A stretch of 64,000 nt of DNA from NCBI GenBank assembly GCA_034509755.1, contig CM067550.1:55001-119000 (forward strand). Direction: 5' to 3'. A model generated the notes under the pieces. It worked only from the letters and a program-made list of their open reading frames with translations, had not been told where the DNA came from and did not search any database. Shown here in pieces: positions 8,073 to 18,598 of the stretch. Each line of letters begins with the position of its first letter. Within the stretch, counting starts at the first letter, position 1. The translations under genes were made by a program, and so were the position numbers. The DNA is from Anisodus tanguticus (taxonomy: Eukaryota; Streptophyta; Magnoliopsida; Solanales; Solanaceae).

Positions 8073-10598
8073 ATGGCCATTCCGGCCACTGGCCGGCCTC
8101 CTCCTGAGGTCGGCCACCACCCTCCCATCCCTGCGCACCCTCTCAACTACTCCAACGTCCTCAAATCATCCCCCACCATCCCGTTTTTGTCATCTCCCGA
8201 AACTGCCATTAATGGCGGAACTTCTAGCCCTTGCGGCAATGCTTCTCCCATGTCCTCTTCGATTCCAATCAAGCCTATTGTTTACCTACATGGTGAGCCC
8301 ACTGTTAGGTTTGAGAAGAAAGAAGTGGAGGTGATGATTCATCAACAAAATTTAAATCTTGCGGTTATTGGCAAGTTTAGCCATGGTTGGCCGTAAATTG
8401 GGCTATTGAGAACCGCGATTCCAAAGCAATGTGGTTTGAAGGCGGAGGTGAATATTGGATTGCTTTGTGATAGACATGTCTTGATTCGATGCACAATTGC
8501 GGAGGATTATGATACTTTGATGTCAAGACAAACCTTTGAAATAAAGGAGAAGAACAAGCCCTACTTGATGAGAACTTTCAAGTGGGATGTTACCTTCAAT
8601 CCGGATGAGGAGACAAGATTTGCTTATGGATGGATATCATTCCCTGGATTGCCTCCACATTTCCATGGCGAATCCTCTCTTTTTTCCATGGCGGCGTCAG
8701 TGGGCATACCCATCTCCATAGACTCGGCTACAAGGAATAAAACAAGACCTAGTAGTGCTAGAGTCAAGGTAGAAGTTGATTTGCTTAAAGTTCATCCCAA
8801 GAGTGTATTAATTCAAGTGGGTGAAGGGGCGGAAATTACATCTACTCAACAAAGGATTAGATATGATTTCTTGCCCAAGTATTGTACCAATTGCAAGCTA
8901 CAAGGTCATGATTCAATTGGGTGTTGGAAACTCCACCCGGAATTGAGACCACACAAGGCAGATCTGACGGTGGCAGGAGGATTCACGGCGGCAGGAGGAG
9001 AAAAAAGTAAGTCTCACCACCCAACTCATCCCCCCCTCTCTTCTACCTCTCACCCTACCAATCCCGAATGGCAAACCGTCAATCACAGACGGAAAACCAC
9101 TGGAAAAGGCAACCCAAACCCGCCCCAAAACACAAAAAACCCATCCAATTCGCTAGAAAACCCTATTCCGCGACCGGAAATGAACACGACGTCACCGGTC
9201 GTCGAAACACCGTCCTGTGCGACGGAAAACACAATCCTACAAAAAAATACATTTTTTGAGATTTCCGACGCCGAAACCCTACCGGAATCCTTGGCGGCGC
9301 CGAAACCCCACCGGAACCCTAGGCGGCGCCGGCGACCCCACCGGAACCCTACCAAAGACCCTCCCCGTCCAGCGGTCCACCCACCCGAAACCCTAGCACC
9401 GTGGTGGCCGCCGGGCCAAACCCTAGCGGAATGGCCCAAACCCCTAACCCTAACCCTAATACCACTCTACCCGAAACCCCCAATCCCCAAAACCCTAAAC
9501 CACCTACCGGAAACCCCTTCCCGGAAACCTCCTCGGACGCCACCCCACCAGAAAAAAATCCACAAAATTCGGACCCACCAGCCACAACCCGACCCGCAAC
9601 CAGCCCCACACAAAACCAAACCCAAGCACAAACAGTTTCGGCCCAGCCCACTGTCGGCCAACCCGGCCCACAACCCAACCCGACCCTACCAATATATTCT
9701 CGACCCGTGCCCACATATACTACCCCAGGACCCGCCTAACCTGACCCCACCCGCAACTACCCGCAACCCTCCCCAACCGAACCCAAACCCTAATAACCCA
9801 AGCCCAACTTCGGCCCAAAAACCGAGCCCACCCACGAACCCAAACCCGAGCCCAATAAGCACTCCAAGGCAGAATATTATTGTGCAGACTCAAGAGTATG
9901 AGACATTTGAAATCACTGGTACAGCGGGTAGAAGGCAAGTCGTTGTTGAATCATCCACCGAGGGCTCCAATTGCATGGCTATTACCGTAACCAATCCTGA
10001 CTTTGTGGCTGCTTTGGATGGAACAGTGTACACTGCGACAAAATCAGGTAAAAGACCTATCTCTTCTTCTAGTGAATTCACACCTAAAACTAAGGCTCCT
10101 GTCGCTGAGGAATGGGTGAAAAAAGCATTCTCATTCCCCGCGAAAGGATCCTCAAGTTCGACTAGTAGTAGTCGGAGAAGGAGATGGTGTGACAATGAGA
10201 AAGAAAATGAGGAGATTGAGGCATCGGTTGCGGCAATGGGATTTGGAGAAGATGAGTCAATTGAATCTATCTCTAGTCAAATTGCGGAAGCAGCTGCTAG
10301 TGGCGGATTTGATGGGCTTGATGAGTATGAGCGATTGGCGGAATCGGACGAGGGGGCCCCCATCTACAGAAACAACATGACCTACAAACAATTCTATGCC
10401 TTCAAAAATGCATATCATCCGGATATGACAGATGATGAGTTTGTAGCACTCATGAACTTGCCACATGCGGAATACATGGAAAGGTGCGTACAAGAACAAA
10501 GAAGATTTGAAGCAAAGTCCAACAAAAAGCAAGCAAAGAAGAGGACAATGGCTACAACTACCACAGCGATCACCACACGTTCCAAAGCAAAGAAATGA
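8073..10598 (+). pseudogene. E4 ORF1 with a single nonsense codon
   Basis: One frame runs from the ATG at 8073 to the stop at 10598 (about 841 codons), interrupted only by TAA at 8394-8396, where the close copy E6 has AGA in GGTTGGCCAGAA. DUF4283, the knuckle (C-x2-C-x4-H-x4-C near 8882-8924), the proline linker and the acidic tail with RRRRWCDNEKE are otherwise present. With a single lesion, this copy was probably active recently. Confidence 0.85.
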
Positions 10599-10813
10599 TC
10601 CAATTTCAAGAATATTTGGAAGAGCAACAGGAAAAGATACATCATATTGAGGATTTTATAAGCTCAGAGGTAGACATTAGCTTTGTACTTATACTATCCT
10701 ATCTTTATGTTAGTATCATCATTTGTAATATCATCATAGAGTGTATTATAAACTCCATGATGATCATAGAATACTTGATTATCTCAAGTTCCTTTTTTCT
10801 ACATTCAGGTTAG
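10595..10813 (+). CDS. E4 small downstream ORF (72 aa)
   Basis: ATGA overlap with the ORF1 stop (10596-10598). Same protein as in E3 and E6. The internal hairpin here has one A-C mismatch (ACTCCATGATGAT arm). Hydrophobic second half, no known family. Confidence 0.5.
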   Translation: MIQFQEYLEEQQEKIHHIEDFISSEVDISFVLILSYLYVSIIICNIIIECIINSMMIIEYLIISSSFFLHSG

Positions 10814-10962
10814 ATTTCTTTTAGGCCTTTTAGGATAGTCTCGTGGGGTAATAGGAAATCTCCCCCCTGCTTGTACTTCCCCTTTGGGGCCCCTTGTCTT
10901 TATTTTATTATTAATAAAATTCCACAAGCCGCGAGGCTGTGGCTTCAAAAAAAAAAAAAAAA

Positions 10963-10995
10963 CCCTAAACCCTAAACCCTAAACCCTAAACCCCA
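10963..10995 (+). repeat. T4 telomere-type tract
   Basis: Four to five CCCTAAA heptamers ending CCCCA at the 5' end of E5. Confidence 0.94.
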
Positions 10996-11081
10996 CTTTT
11001 CACCGAAACACGGTCCGAAAAAACGCTCTCTAGGAGAGGCGATTTTTCGGCCATCACACCATCACGCCTTCTCGGCTTTCT

Positions 11082-13966
11082 ATGGCCATTCCGGCCACTG
11101 GCCGGCCTCCTCCTGAGGTCGGCCATCACCCTCCCACCCCCGCGCGACCCCTAGACTACTCCAACCTATTCAAATCATCCCCCAATATCCCGATATTGGT
11201 TAACTCCGAAACTGCCAATAATGGCGGAAACCCTAGCTATGGCGGCAGTTCTTCTCCCATGGCTACCTCGATTCCAATCAAGCCTATTGTTTACCTACAT
11301 GGTGAGCCCACTGTTAGGTTTGAGAAGAAGGAAGTGGAGGTGATGATTCATCACCAAGACTTAACACTAGCAATTGTTGGAAAGTTTAGCCATGGATGGC
11401 CCGACATAGCTTTCCTAAGGAATGCCATCCCAAAGCAATGTGGATTGAAGGCGGAGGTACGTATTGGTTTGCTTTGTGATAGGCATGTCTTGATTAGATG
11501 CACAATTGGTGAAGATTTTGACACTTTGATGTCAAGACAAACTTTTGAGATTAAGGAGAAGACTAGACCCTATTTGATGAGAACCTTCAAATGGGATGTC
11601 TCTTTTAATCCGGCGGAGGAGAGTAGATTTGCGTATGGATGGATTTCATTCCCCGGATTATCCCCACATTACTATGGAGAGTCTACCCTTTTCTCTTTGG
11701 CGGCGGCAGTGGGTTCCCCAATTGCCATTGATGCGGCCACTTTGAATAAAATAAGGCCAAGTTGTGCTAGAGTCAAAGTGGAATTTGATTTGCTAAAAAG
11801 CCATCCCCCACATGTTGTAATTCAAGTGGGTGAAGGAGATGGAATCACAACCGAATTACAAAAAATTAGATATGACTTCAAGCCAAAATATTGTACTAAT
11901 TGCAAGCTTCAAGGGCATGATGTCGATGGATGTTGGAATCTAAAACCAGCATTACGGCCGGAAAAAGCTAAGGACAGTGATGGTGGCAAGGTGGCGACGG
12001 CAAAGGCGACAGAAGTGGAAATAGGCAAAGGTAAGGCTTCAATCCCTACTCCCTCTTCGTCTAACCCTAGCCAACAAAACCCTATCCCAACTGCCAATGC
12101 TTTGATTCATGCCCCATCCAACAATTGGACTACAGTCACTCGGAAAAACAAGAAAAACAAGAATCAAAACCCAAAACCACCCTCAAAAGTCACTGGAACA
12201 GTAATTCCGGCGACTGGAACAGTGATTCCGGAGCCTAGGGCTATCGGAAACACTGTCCAAGTGTCGGAATCTGTTTTCCGACCAAAAAACACCCCCCCTA
12301 AAATTTCTGACGCCGGAAACCCTCCCGGAATCCTTGGCGGCGCCGGAAACCCTACCGGAACCCTAGGCGGCGTCGGAAACCTACCGGAAACCCTACCGGC
12401 GACCACCCCTGCTCCCGGAAACCACCAACCAGAAACCCTACTACCCGCCCGCCCCATTGGGCCTTGTTTGGCCCAAAACCACTCTCAAAACCCTAACCCT
12501 AAAACCACCCCTCTTGAACCCGCCACCAACAATTCTGCCACCCTCCCACCAGAAAACCACCCCTCCGCCACCCCACTGGTGCCGGAAATAATCACGGAAA
12601 CCCCCCTGCCGCAAACCCTTCCTCCCGAAACCACCCCCTGCCCAATACCGCCACTAAACCCTAAACCGCTACCCGAAACCGCCCCCCCACTAAACCCTAA
12701 TTACCCGCAACCCGACCCGACAAAAAAATCCATACCCGACATCAACCCTGACCCGGAAATCGACCCACCCGACCCCCTACCCATACCCGAACCCGAGGCC
12801 ACAAATTCAATTAACCCTACCCCCCAAACCCGAGCCCAACCCCTACCCCGAGCCCAACCCCCTCGGCCCAACCCAAACCCCTCTCGGCCCAATCCAAAAA
12901 TACCCAATCCGAAAATCCAAGCCCACAATCCATATCAGATACGGGCTCAACATCAAACCCACCTACAAAGCCAATTCTTAATTCCACGTACCCCAAGAAT
13001 ACAACCCAATCACAAAAAGCCCATCTACTCAAAGTTGGCTTAAAAATGCCTTCTCATTTCCTCCACAACCTTGCACTTTAAATGAAGCCAATTCCGACAT
13101 TCCCTCCGTTAGTACCGCCACGACCGCCCCTCGACGTGAGAGAAAGCGATGGTGTGAGACCGATGGAGAGGAAGTTGGGGAAGAAGGAGATGGTTCGGAG
13201 ATAGAAGACATCATGTTGCTTCGACAAGCTTTTGACAGAAAATGGAGAAACATGGACACTTCTTGGGTATGAAATCCTTTAAGGTGCAGTTGAAGACAAG
13301 CAATTTTACTACCCATATCCGAGTGTAGAGGAGTATGTGGATTTGGGCGGAACCACAGAGGACGAAGAAGAAATGGTCGGTACCTAGCGAGCCCGCACAT
13401 AACTCCCGGACTATGATGCTTATGGACTCTATGATGAGGACACAGATGATGAAGAGCCGGCATCGGGAAACGAGATATCATGGATCCCGAGATAGATGAG
13501 GCTATTGAGGAGGATGCAGAACCACTTGTCGTTGAAGACGTCTCGATCGTGTACACTTACTAGAGGGTCCTTCACGGTGGGGGCCTGGTAATGTAGATGA
13601 GATGGGCGGCAAGACACCGGGGGAGCTATATTCGAAGCAAAGCACGGCATGCCAAGCGAGAGACAGGTAATGTCCGATCCCTTTGGTAATATAGCTAGCA
13701 CATCAGAGTGGTCAGATGCCGAGGAAGACTCCATTGTCCCGGAAAGAATGCTTGTCATTCAAAATGGGAATTTGTCTCCTCGCAATGTGCAGACTTCAAA
13801 GAAAAGACTCACAAGGAAGAACAGCTGGGATGGTAAGATGCCGACAGTGAGGAAAATGCCAATGAGAGAAGCCAAGAAGAAAGTCAAGTTTGATGCGTCA
13901 AAGATGAGGGACCCCTCAAAGTATGTTGGGCCCCCTGAGTCACTTATCAACTCCAAGAAGAAATGA
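11082..13966 (+). pseudogene. E5 ORF1, N-terminal two thirds intact, then shifted
   Basis: Open from 11082 to 13043 (653 aa), covering DUF4283, the knuckle (CTNCKLQGHDVDGC) and most of the proline linker. The frame is then lost. The tail (RKRWCETDGEEV) is readable in another frame near 13140, a stop follows near 13270, and the final part reads at 13649-13966, ending in KKK with the ATGA overlap. The 653-aa product, if made, would lack the acidic tail. Confidence 0.83.
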
Positions 13967-14184
13967 TTCAGTTTTACTCTTATTTGGAGGATGAGAAGGA
14001 AGTGGTGCCGCAGGTGGAGGATTTTATAAGTCCGGAGGTAGATGATCATATCTTCGCTCTTATATTACTTCTTCACTATGTTAGCATTATCATTTGTAAT
14101 ATCATCATAGAGTGCATTATAAACTCTATGATGATCATAGAATACTTAGTTTTGTCAAGTTCGTTCTTTCTTCATTCTTGTTAG
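13963..14184 (+). CDS. E5 small downstream ORF (73 aa)
   Basis: Begins MIQFYSYLEDEKEV, ends SSSFFLHSC. Start and stop kept while the preceding ORF1 tail is broken. Same hydrophobic core and hairpin as the others. Confidence 0.5.
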   Translation: MIQFYSYLEDEKEVVPQVEDFISPEVDDHIFALILLLHYVSIIICNIIIECIINSMMIIEYLVLSSSFFLHSC

Positions 14185-14333
14185 ATTTTAATTCTAGGCC
14201 TTATAGGATAGTCTAGTGGGGTAACAGGATTAGTCCCCCCCTGCTTGTACTTCCCCTCTGGGGCCCCTTGTCTTTCTTTATTATTATTAATAAAATACCA
14301 CACGCCGCGAGGCTGTGGCTTCAAAAAAAAAAA

Positions 14334-14417
14334 CCTAAACCCTAAACCCTAAACCCTAAACCCTAAACCCTAAACCCTAAACCCTAAACCCTAAACCCTA
14401 AACCCCAAAAAACCCCA
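14334..14417 (+). repeat. T5 telomere-type tract
   Basis: About 11 CCCTAAA heptamers with an imperfect CCCCAAAAAACCCC at the E6 end. Confidence 0.94.
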
Positions 14418-14502
14418 CTTTTCACCGAAACACGGTCGAAAAAACGCTCTCTAGGAGAGGCGATTTTCGGCCATCCACTACCCATCGCCTTCTCGGCTTT
14501 CT

Positions 14503-17041
14503 ATGGCCATTCCGGCCACTGGCCGGCCTCCTCCTGAGGTCGGCCACCACCCTCCCATCCCTGCGCACCCTCTCAACTACTCCAACGTCCTCAAATCATC
14601 CCCCACCATCCCGTTTTTGTCATCTCCCGAAACTGCCATTAATGGCGGAACTTCTAGCCCTTGCGGCAATGCTTCTCCCATGTCCTCTTCGATTCCAATC
14701 AAGCCTATTGTTTACCTACATGGTGAGCCCACTGTTAGGTTTGAGAAGAAAGAAGTGGAGGTGATGATTCATCAACAAAATTTAAATCTTGCGGTTATTG
14801 GCAAGTTTAGCCATGGTTGGCCAGAAATTGGGCTATTGAGAACCGCGATTCCAAAGCAATGTGGTTTGAAGGCGGAGGTGAATATTGGATTGCTTTGTGA
14901 TAGACATGTCTTGATTCGATGCACAATTGCGGAGGATTATGATACTTTGATGTCAAGACAAACCTTTGAAATAAAGGAGAAGAACAAGCCTTACTTGATG
15001 AGAACTTTCAAGTGGGATGTTACCTTCAATCCGGATGAGGAGACAAGATTTGCTTATGGATGGATATCATTCCCTGGATTGCCTCCACATTTCCATGGCG
15101 AATCCTCTCTTTTTTCCATGGCGGCGTCAGTGGGCATACCCATCTCCATAGACTCGGCTACAAGGAATAAAACAAGACCTAGTAGTGCTAGAGTCAAGGT
15201 AGAAGTTGATTTGCTTAAAGTTCATCCCAAGAGTGTATTAATTCAAGTGGGTGAAGGGGCGGAAATTACATCTACTCAACAAAGGATTAGATATGATTTC
15301 TTGCCCAAGTATTGTACCAATTGCAAGCTACAAGGTCATGATTCAATTGGGTGTTGGAAACTCCACCCGGAATTGAGACCACACAAGGCAGATCCGACGG
15401 TGGCAGGAGGAGTCACGGCGGCAGGAGGAGAAAAAAGTAAGTCTCACCACCCAACTCATCCCCCCCTCTCTTCTACCTCTCACCCTACCAATTCCGAATG
15501 GCAAACCGTCAATCACAGACGGAAAACCACTGGAAAAGGCAACCCAAACCCGCCCTAAAACACAAAAAACCCATCCAATTCGCTAGAAAACCCTATTCCG
15601 GCGACTGGAACAGTGAACACGACGTCACTGGCTGTCGGAAACACTGTCCAGGCGACGGAAAACACAATCCTACAAAAAAATACATTTTTTGAGATTTTCG
15701 ATGCCGGAAACCCTACCGGAATCCTTGGCGGCGCCGGAAACCCCACCGGAACCCTAGGCGCGCGCCGGCGACCCCACCGGAACCCTACCAAAGACACCCT
15801 CCCCCGTCCGGGCAGGCCCACCCACCCGAAACCCTAGCGGTGTGGTGGCTGGCCGGGCCAAACCCTAGCGGAATGGCCCAAACCCCTAACCCTAACCCTA
15901 ATACCACTCTACCCGAAACCCCAATCCCCAAAACCCTAAACCACCTACCGGAAACCCCTTCCCGAAACCTCTCTCGGACGCCACCCCACCAGAAAAAAAT
16001 CCACAAAATTCGGACCCATCACCCACAACCCGACCCGCAACCAAACCCCCACACAAAACCAAACCCAAGCACAAACGGTTTCGGCCCTGCCCACCACCGT
16101 CGGCCAACCCGCCCACAACCCAACCCGACCCTACCAATATATTCGACCCAGGCCCACATATACTACCCCAGGACCCGCCTAACCTGACCCCACCCGCAAC
16201 TACCCGCAACCCTCCCCAACCGAACCCAAACCCTAATAACCCAAGCCCAATTTCGGCCCAAAAACCGAGCCCACCCACGAACCCAAACCCGAGCCCAATA
16301 AGCACTCCAAGGCGTAATATTATTGTGCGACTCAAGAGTATGAGACATTTGAAATCACCGGTACAAACGGGTAGAAGGCAAGTCATTGTTGAATCATCCA
16401 CCGAGGGCTCCAATTGCATGGCTATTACCGTAAGCAATCCTGACTTTGTGGCTGCTTTGGATGGAACAGTGTACACTGCGACAAAATCAGGTAAAAGACC
16501 TATCTCTTCTTCTAGTGAATTCACACCTAAAACTAAGGCTCCTGTCGCTGAGGAATGGGTGAAAAAAGCATTCTCATTCCCCGCGAAAGGATCCTCAAGT
16601 TCGACTAGTAGTAGTCGGAGAAGGAGATGGTGTGACAATGAGAAAGAAAATGAGGAGATTGAGGCATCGGTTGCGGCAATGGGATTTGGAGAAGATGAGT
16701 CAATTGAATCTATCTCTAGTCAAATTGTGGAAGCAGCTGCTAGTGGCGGATTTGATGGGCTTGATGAGTATGAGCGATTGGCGGAATCGGACGAGGGGGC
16801 CCCCATCTACAGAAACAACATGACCTACAAACAATTCTATGCCTTCAAAAATGCATATCATCCGGATATGACAGATGATGAGTTTGTAGCACTCATGAAC
16901 TTACCACATGCGGAATACATGGAAAGGTGCAGACAAGAACAAAGAAGATTTGAAGCAAAGTCCAACAAAAAGCAAGCAAAGAAGAGGACAATGGCTACAG
17001 CTACCACAGCGATCACCACACGTTCCAAAGCAAAGAAATGA
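14503..17041 (+). pseudogene. E6 ORF1, nonsense and frameshifts in linker
   Basis: Open from 14503 to a TAA at 15556-15558, where E4 has CAA. This covers DUF4283 and the knuckle (351 aa). The linker then runs through several frames with small indels, and the tail is open again at 16325-17041. The site lost in E4 (8394) is intact here, so the two copies decayed separately after a common origin. Confidence 0.83.
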
Positions 17042-17256
17042 TCCAATTTCAAGAATATTTGGAAGAGCAACAGGAAAAGATACATCATATTGAGGATTTT
17101 ATAAGCTCAGAGGTAGACATTAGCTTTGTACTTATACTATCCTATCTTTATGTTAGTATCATCATTTGTAATATCATCATAGAGTGTATTATAAACTCCA
17201 TGATGATCATAGAATACTTGATTATCTCAAGTTCCTTTTTTCTACATTCAGGTTAG
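17038..17256 (+). CDS. E6 small downstream ORF (72 aa)
   Basis: Same product as in E4, with an ATGA overlap with the ORF1 stop. Intact in a copy whose ORF1 is heavily damaged. Confidence 0.5.
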   Translation: MIQFQEYLEEQQEKIHHIEDFISSEVDISFVLILSYLYVSIIICNIIIECIINSMMIIEYLIISSSFFLHSG

Positions 17257-17394
17257 ATTTCTTTTAGGCCTGTTAGGATAGTCTCGTGGGGTAATAGGAA
17301 ACCTCCCCCCTGCTTGTACTTCCCCTTTGGGGCCCCTTGTCTTTATTTTATTATTAATAAAATTCCACAAGCCGCGAGGCTGTGGCTTCAAAAA

Positions 17395-17610
17395 CCCTAA
17401 ACCCTAAACCCTGAACCCCGAACACGAACCACGAACCACGAACCCCGAACCCCGAACCCCGAACCACGAACCCCGAACCCCGAACCCCGAACCCCGAACC
17501 TCGAACCCCGAACCACGAACCACGAACCCCGAACCACGAACCCTGAACCCTGAACCCTGAACCCTGAACCCTGAACCCTGAACCCTGAACCCTGAACCCT
17601 AAACCCTAAA
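17395..17610 (+). repeat. T6 degenerate telomere-type tract
   Basis: Starts CCCTAAA, passes through GAACCCC, GAACCAC and GAACCCT variants, and returns to CCCTAAA. Its right end blends without a visible break into the Asn-Pro repeats of the truncated E7 ORF1. Confidence 0.85.
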
Positions 17611-18598
17611 CCCTAACCCTACCCGCAACCTAAACCCTACCCGTAACCCGGTGGATACTCAGCTTGACCCGCCGAACCCCACCCAAACCCGTAACCCGAC
17701 AGAAAATAATACCGCCCAACAAAACCCTAATTCCATCCAAAACCCTAACCCTACCCGTAACCTAAACCCTACCCGTAACCCGGATACCCAACAAAACCCG
17801 GACAACAATACCCAAACCCGTAACCCAAATATCGCCTCCCAAAATCATAATCCCACCCAAAACCCTAACCCTACCCGTAACAATAATAATACCCGTAATC
17901 CTAACCTTAACCAAGTCCAAAATCCTAGTACTAATATTGCCTCCCAAAATCCCTATGCCGCTTTAGAATTGGAAGATACTGAAGAGGTTCAGGAAGGAGG
18001 AATAAGGGAGGCTACTCTGGAAGTAGCTACAGTTACTCCTGTTGTGACAACTAAACAATGGGTCGCAAATAGTTTTGAAGGAAATAATGTTCCTATGAAT
18101 AAAGAATGTGTTGAAATTCCGTCAAACACTTCTTCGGAGAGAAACAGATGGAGTGATGAAGTAGAAGATGTGGTGGAAGAAGGAGAAATCCTTATTTCCG
18201 AAGAATCGACGAATTCCAGCTCACCGGATGATCCCGGAGAGGAGGAGGCAGGCAAAGAAAATAATTTGTCCATTGTTATCATCCCTGAGGAAGTGGATGC
18301 TCAAGAGGAAAAACAATTGGAGGATAACAGCGCGATTGAGGCTCAGCCAATTAATATGGAGGCAGAAACTACAGTTGAAGCTTCACAAATACAGGGCCAA
18401 AAGCCGGAAGAGAATATGAATGCAGAGAAAGGACAACATACAAATTCTTCTGTGTTGCCTGCTGTTAGGGAAGAGGAAATAACCTCCAAACAAAAGAGTG
18501 TCAGTAAGCCTAAGAAACAAGGCGCCAACGATCAAGCCATATCCCAACCCCCTAGGATAAGGCCAAAAAGGAATCTGGGCACCAAATCTAGCAATTAA
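17603..18598 (+). pseudogene. E7 ORF1, N-terminally truncated
   Basis: An open frame with no ATG at its head. The track-like start at 17651 is GTG, and the frame is open back to 17603, inside telomere-like sequence. Residues near the front are NPTRNPN-type repeats, followed by an acidic region with the family's basic-Trp motif (ERNRWSDEVEDV) and a basic end. DUF4283 and the zinc knuckle are gone. The stop TAA (18596-18598) forms TAATG with the ORF2 start. Confidence 0.75.

Larger units (their letters stand above)
7988..10962 (+). mobile_element. E4: ORF1-only LINE, full length
   Basis: About 2.98 kb with the full 5' end (CTTTTCACCGAAACACGG), a UTR hairpin at 8015-8032, the ORF1-start hairpin (8090-8116), ORF1, small ORF, terminal GCGA hairpin and poly(A) at 10947-10962. 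Nearly identical to E6 over most of its length. Confidence 0.9.
10996..14333 (+). mobile_element. E5: ORF1-only LINE, E1/E10 subgroup
   Basis: About 3.3 kb with the full 5' end, ORF1, small ORF, terminal hairpin (CCACACGCC, GCGA loop, GGCTGTGG; the bulged base is C here) and poly(A) 14323-14333. Its longer ORF1 has a GNPTGTLGGAG-type repeated linker shared with E1 and E10. Confidence 0.9.
14418..17394 (+). mobile_element. E6: ORF1-only LINE, near copy of E4
   Basis: About 2.98 kb. Its 5' UTR and first ~1 kb match E4 almost base for base, with scattered small differences later, mainly in the linker. It ends in the GCGA hairpin and an unusually short A tract (17390-17394) before CCCTAAA. Confidence 0.9.
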
